Of a stretch of 64,000 nt of DNA, positions 1 through 10,500 are shown one piece after another. The stretch spans positions 371,001 to 435,000 of the forward strand of contig RCTD01000017.1 in the NCBI GenBank assembly GCA_014898415.1, in the 5' to 3' direction. The DNA comes from Stromatinia cepivora (Eukaryota; Ascomycota; Leotiomycetes; Helotiales; Sclerotiniaceae). The number at the start of each line of letters is the position of its first letter. Positions within the stretch are counted from its first letter, which is position 1. A program made the position numbers and the translations under genes. Below the pieces are notes generated by a model that saw only the letters and a list, made by a program, of their open reading frames with translations, was not told the origin of the DNA and made no database searches.

Positions 1-300
1 CACGATTCGTGACAAATATAGATTATATAATTACAATTTAATATTAGAATAGAAATTGTGACGCACAAGAGCCGTAGTAGAGCTGAATAAACAGGGTCAA
101 TTATGTTCCTTAGAATATGTTTTCGAAGGTTCGGAGCGTACAGGAGGAGGAGTTCGTTGCATTGTGAAAGTGATGGTACACTTCTAAAGGTGTTTAACCG
201 ATTTCCCTACATCGTGCACGACCCCACATCTTGCACGCCCCTCATATTCCTACTACGATCACTTCAAAATTCGATATTAATTATAAATTATAAGATATAA
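1..300. repeat. Transposon-derived repeat fragment, largely un-mutated copy
   Basis: Bases 61-116 match 2531-2586 in direct orientation with no gaps, and about 196-237 match 2341-2382 in inverted orientation. In the direct pair the ten differences I count are all C in this copy to T in the other, or G to A. The plus-strand frame here reads NRFPYIVHDPTSC, and the minus frame near 2350 reads NRFPYIMHDPTSC, so the piece probably comes from a coding part of a mobile element. The window opens on CACGATTCGTGAC, an almost perfect palindrome that recurs at 2795-2807. The element family is not identified. Confidence 0.6.
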
Positions 301-1019
301 AGTTACAATTCTTTTTGAACAATAAAGAGATATAGTATTATTTTATAGAATTAAAAAACCTTTATATTTTCAATTTCGATGAAATTTTGATATGTTACCC
401 GGTTTTTGAACGTAATACCCCTTTTTTTCCTTTTATCATTGATTTATCAATCTCTACAATGTTATAATCCTTTATAGTTTTTTGGAATATTAGATCTATA
501 ATAGGAAAACATTTTTGAATTATTTATATTCTTTTAATAGAAGATATTAATAATTTCCGAGCTTTTTTCATTCTTTTTTTGGTATCACATATAATTTGAT
601 AATCGATTTCCCTCTATACTATCTTCTCTTTAATCACTTTATTCTTTTGTTTTTTTTCAACTTTCTTTTCAGTTTTCTTTTATTTCTTAATTTTCTTCTC
701 CTGTTCAATAGCTAATGCTTTCATCGATTAATAGGTTCTAGCTTTTTCGATTTGCAAAAGAGAATATAAAAAAGCACCTCTATTCTTCTCCCTTATTAGA
801 TTTAAACATTTAGAACAAATTCTTTTCTTTCTTTCGATCTTCAAAACTTCTTCTAAACCTTTTGCTTTATACAATTGGATATTAGTATTAATTGTATACG
901 TAAATACAGCCTTAAAAAGCTTCTAAGTGATATTGGGATCTTATTTGAGACGAAACTCTAATTTGAGGTGACAAAGAATTTTAGTTATATATAATATCTT
1001 TATTTTATTCCCTATAAGT

Positions 1020-1790
1020 TGCATCGATGTAAATGGCATAGGGGCTTGTTTTGATTCGATATTGCGAATGGTAATGTTCTTATTTATAGAATAAATGCTG
1101 ACTTTTTCGAAAGATTTCAGGATATTATGAGTAGTAACAAATTAAACCCAAGCAACCTTAAATATCATCCAAAAGTTATATTTCGATATTCCAACGATAC
1201 CTTTGTTTTTGTACATTAGATTATTGAATTCTATATCATAATTCGTTGAAAAGGGAAAGAAGTAACCCATATCAAGAAATTGGAATCGATATATAAAGTA
1301 AAAAAGGAGAATTAATAAAATGATCTTCAATTCATCGCATTTCGATATAAATTCTATATTCATATAATTAGAATAATTATCTATAATCAATAGACGATAT
1401 CCTTTCCCTGCTTTTGAACAAGTATAGCATTGAAAGACTTTATTAAACCAGATAAGGTTGAATATATTCGATGATCATTTATTACTTGAAGCTTCGAAAT
1501 AAACCTGATCCTTCACTTCTATCTCATCAATCCATATATTCTATAGATCTCCAGATTCCCCTTTATAAATTAAAGTAAATGGAATAGCCGTACCGTCGGT
1601 ACATATACATACTAAAAAAATGATAAACTCTTTCGATCCATTTTGCCTAGCTTTCATAGCTCTACCACGATCATATACACTAGCACTCATTATCCTCTTC
1701 ATAATCCTCCCTAAACCAATCATAAAGCCCTTCTCGTTTCAATTGTATATATTCTTAAATAATATATTGTATTTTGTAATTACTTTTATC
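1020..1790 (-). pseudogene. RIP-degraded Fot1/pogo-like (DDE) transposase remnant
   Basis: Two minus-strand open stretches (1723-1541 and 1390-1142) keep recognisable DDE-superfamily transposase blocks. The upstream one reads NEKGFMIG, where the family normally has DEKGF followed by IG, then a stretch ending VCICTDGTAIPFTLIYKG, the usual CADGT..P..IYKG block. The downstream one reads IIDNYSNYMNIEF, where the family has a VDGHSSH-like block, then CDELKIILLILL and later QFLDMGYFFPF. The first catalytic Asp now reads Asn (GAC to AAC) and a Gly has become Asn; both fit C:G to T:A mutation. In-frame stops and very high AT content show that it is dead. The ends of the element and its terminal repeats were not located. 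Confidence 0.7.
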
Positions 1791-2340
1791 AACTAAATGA
1801 AAAAAAGAAAGATATTAATATAACTCTTTTAAATAATAAAATTCAACAATAATACAAAATAATTCAAATCAGATCATAAAAATATTCAAATACAGCAATA
1901 TTATCAGCTTTCACATACAAATTATCAATATATCGAAGATACCGATTTTGAAGACATGTTTTATGCCTTTTCACGAAATTTGCCGTCCAATTCTTCCCTA
2001 AAGAACGGCCTATAATCTCTTCCATAAGGTTTTTGATTATACAACTTGTAAAGGATATAGATCTTTATATCAATTTATTAATTTGATCGATTAAAGTCTC
2101 TTCTTACTCTTTTGAAAGAGATTAATGAATTTCAATATATACAATACTGCAGGAAATGGTTTTGCCTTTATAACGCCGAAAGAACATTGAACGATTGATT
2201 TTAAAGAAATTTGCTATTTGAGTATATTTAGGATGCTCTTCCCCTTTAATTTAAATTAATACGAATTCCATACAAACCTCTGAAGGCATATCGTCGCTAT
2301 ATCCATCCATAGTGGTTGATATTTTATAAAATTAAAAATG

Positions 2341-2600
2341 CATGCAAGATGTGGGGTCGTGCATGATATAGGGAAATCGGTTATATCTTCGTTGATTAGG
2401 TCGGAATAGATCTTCTTCTTTTGAATGTAATGTTCGTAAAAGTTCATTTAAGAAGGTATTATTAAAGTGAGATATTATTTGGGAGGCCATCAGATGGCTG
2501 GACACTTGTAAATGAGTTGTAGATAATATGATGTACAAGAGTTATAATAAAGTTGAATAAACAAGATCAATTATGTTCCTTAGAATCTACAATTGAAGAA
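2341..2600. repeat. RIP-mutated second copy of the 1-300 repeat
   Basis: It contains 2531-2586, a gap-free direct copy of 61-116 changed only by C to T and G to A, and 2341-2382, an inverted copy of about 196-237 with a few further transitions. The direct and inverted pieces together imply a nested or rearranged insertion flanking the transposase remnant. Transition-only divergence between repeat copies is the standard mark of repeat-induced point mutation in filamentous ascomycetes. Confidence 0.6.
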
Positions 2601-2679
2601 TTATGATTCATAAAGAACGATTAAATATATATACACAAATATCTATTTGTAGGCTGCAAAATTATACATATACATTATT

Positions 2680-3070
2680 AGGATTACCATTTTACTATAT
2701 TAAATCATATGATTCGTAACACATATATATAGATGATCAGCTCATAAATTGATATAGGAGATAAGGGGTATCACGTGATTAGCCTCCTGTGGTTCACGAT
2801 TCGTGACAGAAATGAAATTACGAATTAGAAATATTAATTATTATTCTTTATATAGTTATTGGGATATTTTTTTTTTTTTGATTTGTTAATTATTATATTT
2901 TCTTTGTATTGATCTTATTACGGCGTAGGGTAGCTCTTGGTAATACGATGATATTCTACGAAGGAGGAAAGAAGGTGCTAGGAGCACCGACTATATGGGG
3001 GATAAATGCCTGAGGCATCCAGAGAGACTAGCTAGGAATGGGTTGTGAACCCGTGACAGATCTTTATATT
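2680..3070 (-). repeat. LTR-like terminus cluster (TGTYACG starts)
   Basis: On the minus strand three sequences begin TGTCACG or TGTTACG: one from 3058 (TGTCACGGGTTCACAACCC), one from 2808 (TGTCACGAATCGTGAACC) and one near 2720 (TGTTACGAATCATATG). Each is followed by AT-rich DNA. Short hairpins (GGTGCTAGGAGCACC near 2974, TGCCTGAGGCA near 3008) lie inside the first. TGTYACG starts suit fungal LTR ends, and a similar TGTTACGAAATACACG occurs at the right end of the window. No 3' LTR ends or target-site duplications could be fixed, so this is a probable LTR or solo-LTR cluster only. Confidence 0.4.
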
Positions 3071-3379
3071 TATATTTATATTTATATAAGATTATCTTAC
3101 TTGGATCGACGGGCTTATGTTATTATTGGGAATGAATGCGTGGTATTGATGTATAGTGGTATTGAAGTATAGCGGTATTGGAGAAGTCTATTGTGAATAC
3201 TTGGGTGGTGTGGTGTTCTTGTATTGCGCTAGTTACTCCTTACTACTATAATGCATTCGCGCAAAATTCATGGTATGCTTCCAACACAAATTATCTATCA
3301 AACAAACCAAAGAAATAGAGGCGAATCCGAAATCAAAAAGAACCATCGAACCCCCCCTCCCCTCCCAACTCACCTCACC

Positions 3380-5539
3380 TCACCACCTAGGATCATAAAC
3401 ACACCTCCTAATCCACCCCTCCAACGCCACATCCCCCCACTCCTCCCAACCCCTCCATTCCTCCTCCCTCACCCCACTAACCCCCTCCCTCCTCGCCGCC
3501 TTCATAACCTCCCTCGCCACCCTCACACTCGCCTCTCTCACCCTCTCAATCCTCGGATATATCAACCCCCGCCCCAATTCCTCCCTATCCAAACACCCAG
3601 CCAGTGCCTCCGCACTCTGATACACCATCGCATCCGTAATTTTCGATGCTTGGGCGAGGATAGCCCCGAGTCCTAAACCGGGGAATATGTACACGTTGTT
3701 TCCTTGGTTGGGGTAATAGGTGGTTTCTTGGGAGGGGGAGGCGGTCTCGGAATGTTTGATGGTTACGGGGGGAAATGGGGATCCGGAGGCGAAAATTACG
3801 GTTCCTTCGGTCCAGGTAATGGCTTGTTCAAATGTACATTCGGCCTTGGTAAATGGGTTACTCAAAGGGAATAAAATCGGTCGTCTACCCAATCCTCCCG
3901 CATCAACAGATACCTTTAATGCTCTCACGACGGACTCGGTAAAAATTTCAAATGTAGCGGTTAAACCTATCAAAGCGGTAGGTTTCACATATTCGATTAC
4001 GGCTTCCAAGGATTGAAATTGATGACCATTATTATCTTTTCGAGCAAAGAGAATCTTATGGTCTGCTAATTTGTCGCCGCGGTCGGTGGTTACAAGGCCT
4101 TTGGTGTCGACGAGCCAGAATTTTTCTCGGGCGGCTTGTTCGGTGAGTCCGCGGCGGGTGTAGTATTCCATTACTTGTTTGGCGACTCCGACGCCTGCTG
4201 AGCCGGCGCCCATGAATACTAATCTTTGATCTTCGATTGGGACACCTGATAAATTTACTGCGCCAATGTATCTGCATATGTATGTTAGTGTTTGGAGTTA
4301 GATGGGCAAAGGGGAAAGTTCATCCGAAAGCTTACCCAGCTAACACAACAGCACCTGTACCTTGAATATCATCATTAAACATTTTATCCGCCTTATATCT
4401 CTCCAAATACTTGAAAGCCTTTTCCGATTCAAAATCTTCAAATTGTACAAGCATATTTGGATAAACTTCCTTAACGGCACTCATAAATTCATCCATAAAT
4501 TCCTGTTCGATTTCTGGACTTGGTCTCTTCATTCGAAGACCTAGATATAATGGATCGCGAAGATTCTCTTCATTCGCAGTACCGCAATCTAGAACAATGG
4601 GGAGGGTTTTTTCCGGATGAATACCTGCTGCTCCTGTATAGAGAGCTAGTTTGCCGATCTAGAAGGGTTATGTTAGTTGAAATATTAAATGAGACATGTG
4701 ATGAATGGATGAGGCACGAACCGAAATTCCAACTCCATTCACGCCCAGATCTCCTAGACCGAGAATACGTGATCCATCTGTCACGACACAAATTGAAGGA
4801 TCTGGATATGGCCAATTTCTCAAAATTGTTGTTATGGATTTTCGCTGCTTGATGGAAATATATAATGCTTCTGGTCTGGTGTATAATGTTGAATATTGAA
4901 GACAGACATCTCCGATTGTGGGGGTATAAACGAGGGGCATGAGTGTTGCAATATTATCGATTAGAAGACGGTAGAAAAGATCTGTATTTTGTGCCTTGAG
5001 GTTTGAAAGATAGAGATATTTATCGAGGGGTGTACTACGACTATTGATCATTCGCATGGCTCGGATACATTGTGTTTCTAGGGTCTCTAGGACGTGGGGG
5101 ATGAGACCAGTAAGGTTTTTGTTGATTCTATCTTCGGGAGTAAAGGAAGTACCTTTAAAAGTTAGAATAAGCTTCTATCAGCGGTCATAACGGACTCACC
5201 TTTATTCCAAGCAGGCTCACGAAGAAGCTGATATCCTTTGGCGGAATATTTAGGAATATATTCGGTATCTCTGGACTGGGTAACTGTTTGATAATTGGTC
5301 TGATTATAACCTTTAAAATGATCAAGAGAAGATTGCTTCATAGCAGCTTCAATAGCAGTAATATCAATATCACCAATAGGATTCATAGCTGTATTTCTCC
5401 GACTTGTCGAAATAGAAATTCGTTTGCTGATAGTAGTAGAAGAGGAACGACTTGCGATGGAATAAGTAGGAGAAGAAGATCGGGGTGTTTGGGGAGTTCC
5501 TACTTCAGAACTGACGGTGCTGTAATTATATGAAGCCAT
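3380..5539 (-). CDS. mae1: NAD(P)-dependent malic enzyme (oxidative decarboxylation of malate to pyruvate)
   Basis: Four exons (5539-5200, 5152-4722, 4658-4336, 4271-3380) give 661 residues; introns are 47, 63 and 64 bp and every join keeps phase. The enzyme converts malate to pyruvate and CO2, yielding NADH or NADPH. Visible family motifs are YTPTIGD (about 189-195), VVTDGSRILGLGDLGVNGVG, the metal-site region FEDF and NDDIQGTG (about 352-359), the dinucleotide fold GAGSAG (386-391) and SNPFTKAECT near the C-terminus. The first 70 or so residues are rich in Ser and Thr and not conserved in malic enzymes; with several Arg and few acidic residues they could be a mitochondrial presequence, but that is inference. 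Cofactor choice cannot be read by eye. The lone ATG opening the first exon fixes the start. Confidence in the family is very high. Confidence 0.96.
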
Positions 5540-5748
5540 TTGAGGAAGGTTTTGATAGTAGGATGGATTGAAAAACTTCTAGTAGAATGGAAATATAATA
5601 TGGGATGGTATGGTAGTGATAATTCGTACTTTTATGTGGGAACACTTATGTCCCTACGGAGGTAGTTCCACGATGGGACGATCAGGGGTTTGGACGAAAG
5701 TGCCGAGAAAGAAATTTGTATCATGATGCTTGTAGTTTCGTTGGGGTT

Positions 5749-6330
5749 TCAATAATCGTCCGAAGATATCAGATCATCATATGGTAACACAAGATAAATG
5801 TTGAGATGAATATGAAAATTATATTCAATTGAACCAGTAAGAAGATTTGTATTCAATATGAACGGCAAATCGAGTAACGGGTTGTTGATATCTTTTCCGA
5901 ATGGCTTTTCGAGTGATGGAATCGAATGTTCATAGTGAATGAGGATTTTGGTATCAGGTACTTTAGGATTTTCCATCTGATACATCATACCGTATTGATG
6001 GGAGTTCAAAGAGAATTGAATGAGAATGATCCTCCTACCTGATAACTTGTCTGTCTTAAGGTTTGAAAGTAAATCTTACATCCCCCTTGATCCTGATACA
6101 AACATAAAATCCACCCGTCACCTTATTCTCATCAATCCCTTTCCTATCCTCCCTCAGATATGATTCGAATCTGGAGTACCTCCAATCTGATATGAATTGT
6201 TGAAAAGTAAGGGGGATTCTCGCATTTAGTTGATTTAGCTCGTAAACTTTCACTTGGTACACGTGACGTTGAACCCAACTTTTCGCTTCAGAGACTCCAG
6301 GGACCAAGCCCGCAAGAAAGTAGCCCCGTC
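5749..6330 (-). pseudogene. Coding-like stretch without a workable gene model
   Basis: Two minus-strand open stretches have protein-like composition. The first (about 6327-6080) runs after an upstream TGA with no ATG and reads QRHVYQVKVYELNQLNARIP and later GGFYVCIRIKGDV. The second (about 6045-5749) reads MYQMENPKVPDTKILIHYEH and ends at a stop. A GTAAGA donor at 6079 and a CAG acceptor at 6039 would give a 41 bp intron, but that join runs into a stop; only an implausible 34 bp intron restores phase. The pair could be a decayed gene, or exons of a gene whose start and introns I could not resolve. No family recognised. Confidence 0.3.
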
Positions 6331-6445
6331 AGCCCTTTTCCAACCCCAGTTTATGCGAGGGATATCAAGGGTTTATAATTTTTTATAATTCCTATATATC
6401 ATACATGATTTATTCTTCCATTCCATTCCCCTCCGACATCGTCCA

Positions 6446-6889
6446 TCATGTAATTCGAGGTTTTGAGATTGAGGCGTGACCCTATTTACAATTTTGTCAA
6501 TTGGTATTGCGATAGTATAGTTGGATGGGATGGGGATGTACCTTATTAGATCTAGTATTCCTCTTACTCCCTATTATCAATCTAGCCTTAGATTCTCCTA
6601 TCCATCGGTGAATAGTACTCCGCGGAATCCCACGCCCCTTTTCCAGCTTAAAATGCATATAAACATCATCAATTCGAGGCCTCTGATATGAGTATAATCT
6701 AGTATATTGATCGCGGCGCCATACAGTAGTGCTATAGTAGAAATCAATCACTTTCATTTTCTGCTCTCTAGTATAGCTTCTATGATCTCTAAGAGGTTTT
6801 TCGAAACAAGTAGATTGCGCCATTATATCTTCCAATGTAGGTGGTCGAGGGCCGGGCCGAATGAGGTTTTGGTGATTTTTTGACGGCAA
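6446..6889 (-). CDS. Small helix-turn-helix protein, probably transposase-derived
   Basis: Exon 1 (6889-6542) and exon 2 (6481-6446) join across a 60 bp intron (GTACAT...AATAG) in phase, giving 127 residues. The middle of the protein (SYTREQKMKVIDFYY, then GIPRSTIHRWIGESKAR) has the look of a CENP-B/pogo-type DNA-binding helix-turn-helix: a helix with the KxxVIDFY pattern followed by a recognition helix with IPxSTIxRWI. There is no DDE catalytic region, so it is a solo DNA-binding module: either a truncated transposon gene or a host gene derived from one. Unlike the remnants at the window's left end, it is free of stops and not AT-saturated, so it seems to have escaped RIP. DNA binding is inferred; no target is known. 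Confidence 0.5.
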
Positions 6890-7591
6890 TAGTGTTATTT
6901 TTGGTCTTATGTTTATTTATTGATATCTCGCCCAAGGCAGTATGTTTAGAGTTGATGATAGCATAATTATAGCTCAGAATGATAGTGGTTGATTGAATGG
7001 TTTATTTTCGAAGGTATTCAGAATTCTATGGTTGATTCCCGCCACTTTTGAATTTGATGTTGAACTAATGCTTTAATAGGTATAGTTTACTGCCGATCCG
7101 CAGAACCTGATTCCATAATAGGGAGAGTGTGATCCCATTTTGTTGGGTTATTGTAAGATTATTTAGATAAGGTTTGCGTATGATAAGACGAGATGAAGAA
7201 TATTGGAAAATATTTATATTTCAAATAAAGGATAATTATTTAGTATCCTAGTATTCTATTGACATTCATTTATTTCATCTACTTCAATTGTGTCATCCCT
7301 CCCTGTTCTCCTAATCCGAATCCCATTGAAAGCGAACTTACTTAAACGCAGACTCCAATCCTCATCCCCTTTCCATTTCACTCCACGATAAAAGTCCAAC
7401 AACATTCAAAGATATATATATATATACATACAAGAAATCCATATTCCATTCCCAGTGTCATCAAAAGAACCCAACGTACTTATCATATTATCATATCCGA
7501 CCCCAATTCCATGGTATACCAATATTTCAATCCAATCCAATCCAATGAACGCATGCCCTCTCAATCCCAATTCCCATCACAACCCCAACTC
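6890..7591. other. Intergenic spacer
   Basis: Lies between the small helix-turn-helix gene (upstream side) and the 3' end of the 1397-residue gene. AT-rich, with a short TA run near 7412-7423. No coding or RNA feature was seen. Confidence 0.5.
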
Positions 7592-10500
7592 CTAACTCCT
7601 AACCCCAACCCGCTGCCTCTGTCCCTGCCCCTGAACAATCCCATGCAAACTACTCAAACTCCCCGTCCCCGAATGCGCACTCCCTCTACTACCCATCCCA
7701 CTCCTATTATGCCCAGCACTTCCACCCGCACTAGCCGCCGCCAAAGCATTAAAATCCTCTGCACTGACACCACCCCCTACGGTAAAATCTCCCATTGCGC
7801 TTCCATCCATACTAAATACTGTGTTTCTCATTGATCCACCCGTCGTATTTCCCCTCATCGTATTCCCATCAATACCCAAACCCCTAAGACCCCCCACCAT
7901 CAAATCCATTTCCAAACTCTTATCACCGCTAAAAGTTCTCACTCCAAAACCTCTTCCCCTTCGTGAAGGTTGGCCAAGAGTAGCTAGGAGTTCCGGTTCT
8001 TCTTCGGATGAAATGAGGACTTCTTTTTCGTGTGCATGTTGATATTCCTGTCCATCATGCTGACATTCCTGCACATATTCATTCGCAAACTCATGCTCAC
8101 GATCATTGCCATCTACATCCTTTCCCTTAACACGCTCAGGACTGGCACTCGCAGCTTTAAATCGACTCCAATATTCCCTCTCTTCTTCCTCATCATAAGA
8201 TTCCTCATCTTCATATCCATCTTCATGATCCGATGTCCCATATTCATGATCCGATTCCACATGTTTTATATTTCCCAAAACACCCGATAATTCATCTTCG
8301 TCATCTGCTAAATCATCATCAATAACCATAGGGTAACTTCCACTTTGAGGTCTATTTGCCCTCAAACTATGCGTTTCATCTTCGCTATCCCATTCATCAA
8401 TATTCCCCTCACTTACTGGACTTGAAGTTTTCTTGGAAAGAGGCGGAACGTCTTTCTCTCTTCTCGTGGAAACCTTAGCCCAAATAGGGTTTTCAACACC
8501 TGGTAATCCAATCTTCTCACACTTCAACGCATTCGCCATATCCAAGACACTAATCCACATTGGACATATATATCCGACGTTTTTGCGTTGACTCCATGCA
8601 AGCACACTACCTGCAACTCTCCCACTATTATTTCCAGGACCCGCACTAATATCATCACCACGCTCAAGAACCCATGCACCACTATCACCTGGAACACCTA
8701 TTTTACCTGCGACTTGCCAACTCATAGATGGAGTTTTTCGACCATAAATTTTGAGAATGGACATTGATGGGAGTATTCGTCCAGTTTGTGTACCACTAGT
8801 TCTGGCTGTACATTTAACTGGTAAATCTGGAAGTTCTGTTAATGGAACCACACCTGTTGGTTGTGTTGTCAAAGATATTGAAGAAGTAAAATCGGGTAGA
8901 CGATGTTCTTCAAACTCAAAAAGACACCAATCAATCTCATGAGTAATATTTTCGTGAGTCAATCGTCTAATTCCTGAACTCGTATAGACATTTCCAAGTA
9001 AACATGAATCTAAATGATCTTCATCTCTAGTTTCCGGATCGGGATAGAAATCTGGATCGATGTCATCGATAGCTGGTTGGGTGATTGGATAATTGTGAAC
9101 ATTCGATAAAGAAACTTGAATAGGAGGAATATCTCCTGGCTCCAAAGTTGGGAATTCGGCATCAGAATCATCTTCATCTTCTGATGCATAAGGTGAGGAA
9201 TCGGAATCAAATGATGAACCTGAAGATGAATAATCTGTGAAACTATAATTGTATTCTTCGTCTCCGCTAGAGTAATAGGATGTATCCGAGTGCGTTAGAT
9301 CTGGCATTTCAAGGTATTGAGGAAGTGCTTGAGGACGAGCTGATGATCGAAGAATTGGTTTTGTTGGTTGAACTGGCTCATCTTCATCATTATCGGAAGG
9401 ATCGTCTAACATATGATGAACAGACATTCCATAAGGGTTGCCATCAACCGTGACGAGTCCCCCAAATGATACCGGTGGAAGATGATGATCATTAATATAT
9501 GCTCCCATACTAGCACCATTCTTCGGACGTGCTTGATGTTGAGTATTTTTCGCTACCAGTTCATCACCATGTGCCATACTTCTTTTGACCCCACCATTCC
9601 TTGCTCTTACAACCTTTCCACGACATACTTTTAATCCATATGTAGCTTTATCATAAACTAGACTCTTCTTCAATATACTTCGAACTTTATTGACACTTGT
9701 ACAAATGACGAGAATGGTAGGTTTCGTTTTCGTAGATGATTCACCAACTGACTCGAGAGATATTTCGACTGATTCAGGATATTTCTTGTAAAAACTTCGA
9801 AGGACGTGGTTGACATGTGGCATAATATTGGTATGCCAAAAATTGATATGTTCTTGACTAATGCGAATGGCGGGGAATGTCTTGAGCTTAGGTTTGGCGA
9901 ACGCAAGACCGATGCCCGATAGTGATTTTATAGGTTCGATCGCTAAGACAAGAATGGTTAGATTGTGACACGTTATAAAGGGGTATCAACTCACCAGAAG
10001 ACTTTTTCTCTGCCCATTCAGCGGTAGCCTTTTGCGGGGACTTTTCACGTTTTGGTTTCTCACCCCAATTGATTTCTGGTTCTTGAGGAGCACTAAAATC
10101 AATCTTTGCATCTCTTCGATCACGATATCCTTTGGCAGATGAAGATGGGGCTTCAACCTTCAAAGGTGTGGGTACTAGTGATGGCTCATCACTTCTTTCA
10201 CTATCATCATCCGAAACATCATCGAGTGAACAACAAGTATCAAGTGCTTTTGATACACGCCAAAAAACTTTTTGATGCATAACATCTGGTCTTGCTTTTC
10301 GTGAAAGTTCCCCTTCAGGTGCACTTAAACATGCTTTCACCGCTTTAACATAAATGTTTCCACATCGAGATGCAAGATGCTTGAGAACATCTGTAGGGTT
10401 TGAAGGGACTTGAGATGCTCTTGGGAAAAGTTCCGATAAAGAACTCCATAAACCAATCTCAAGAAGAATCATCGCAAGACTATACAAATCCAAAGACTTG

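Noticed and set aside
3251..3676. Pro/His/Arg-rich open frame over the 3' end of the malic enzyme gene
   Set aside because: Antisense shadow of the malic enzyme C-terminus; its composition follows from the codon bias of the real gene.
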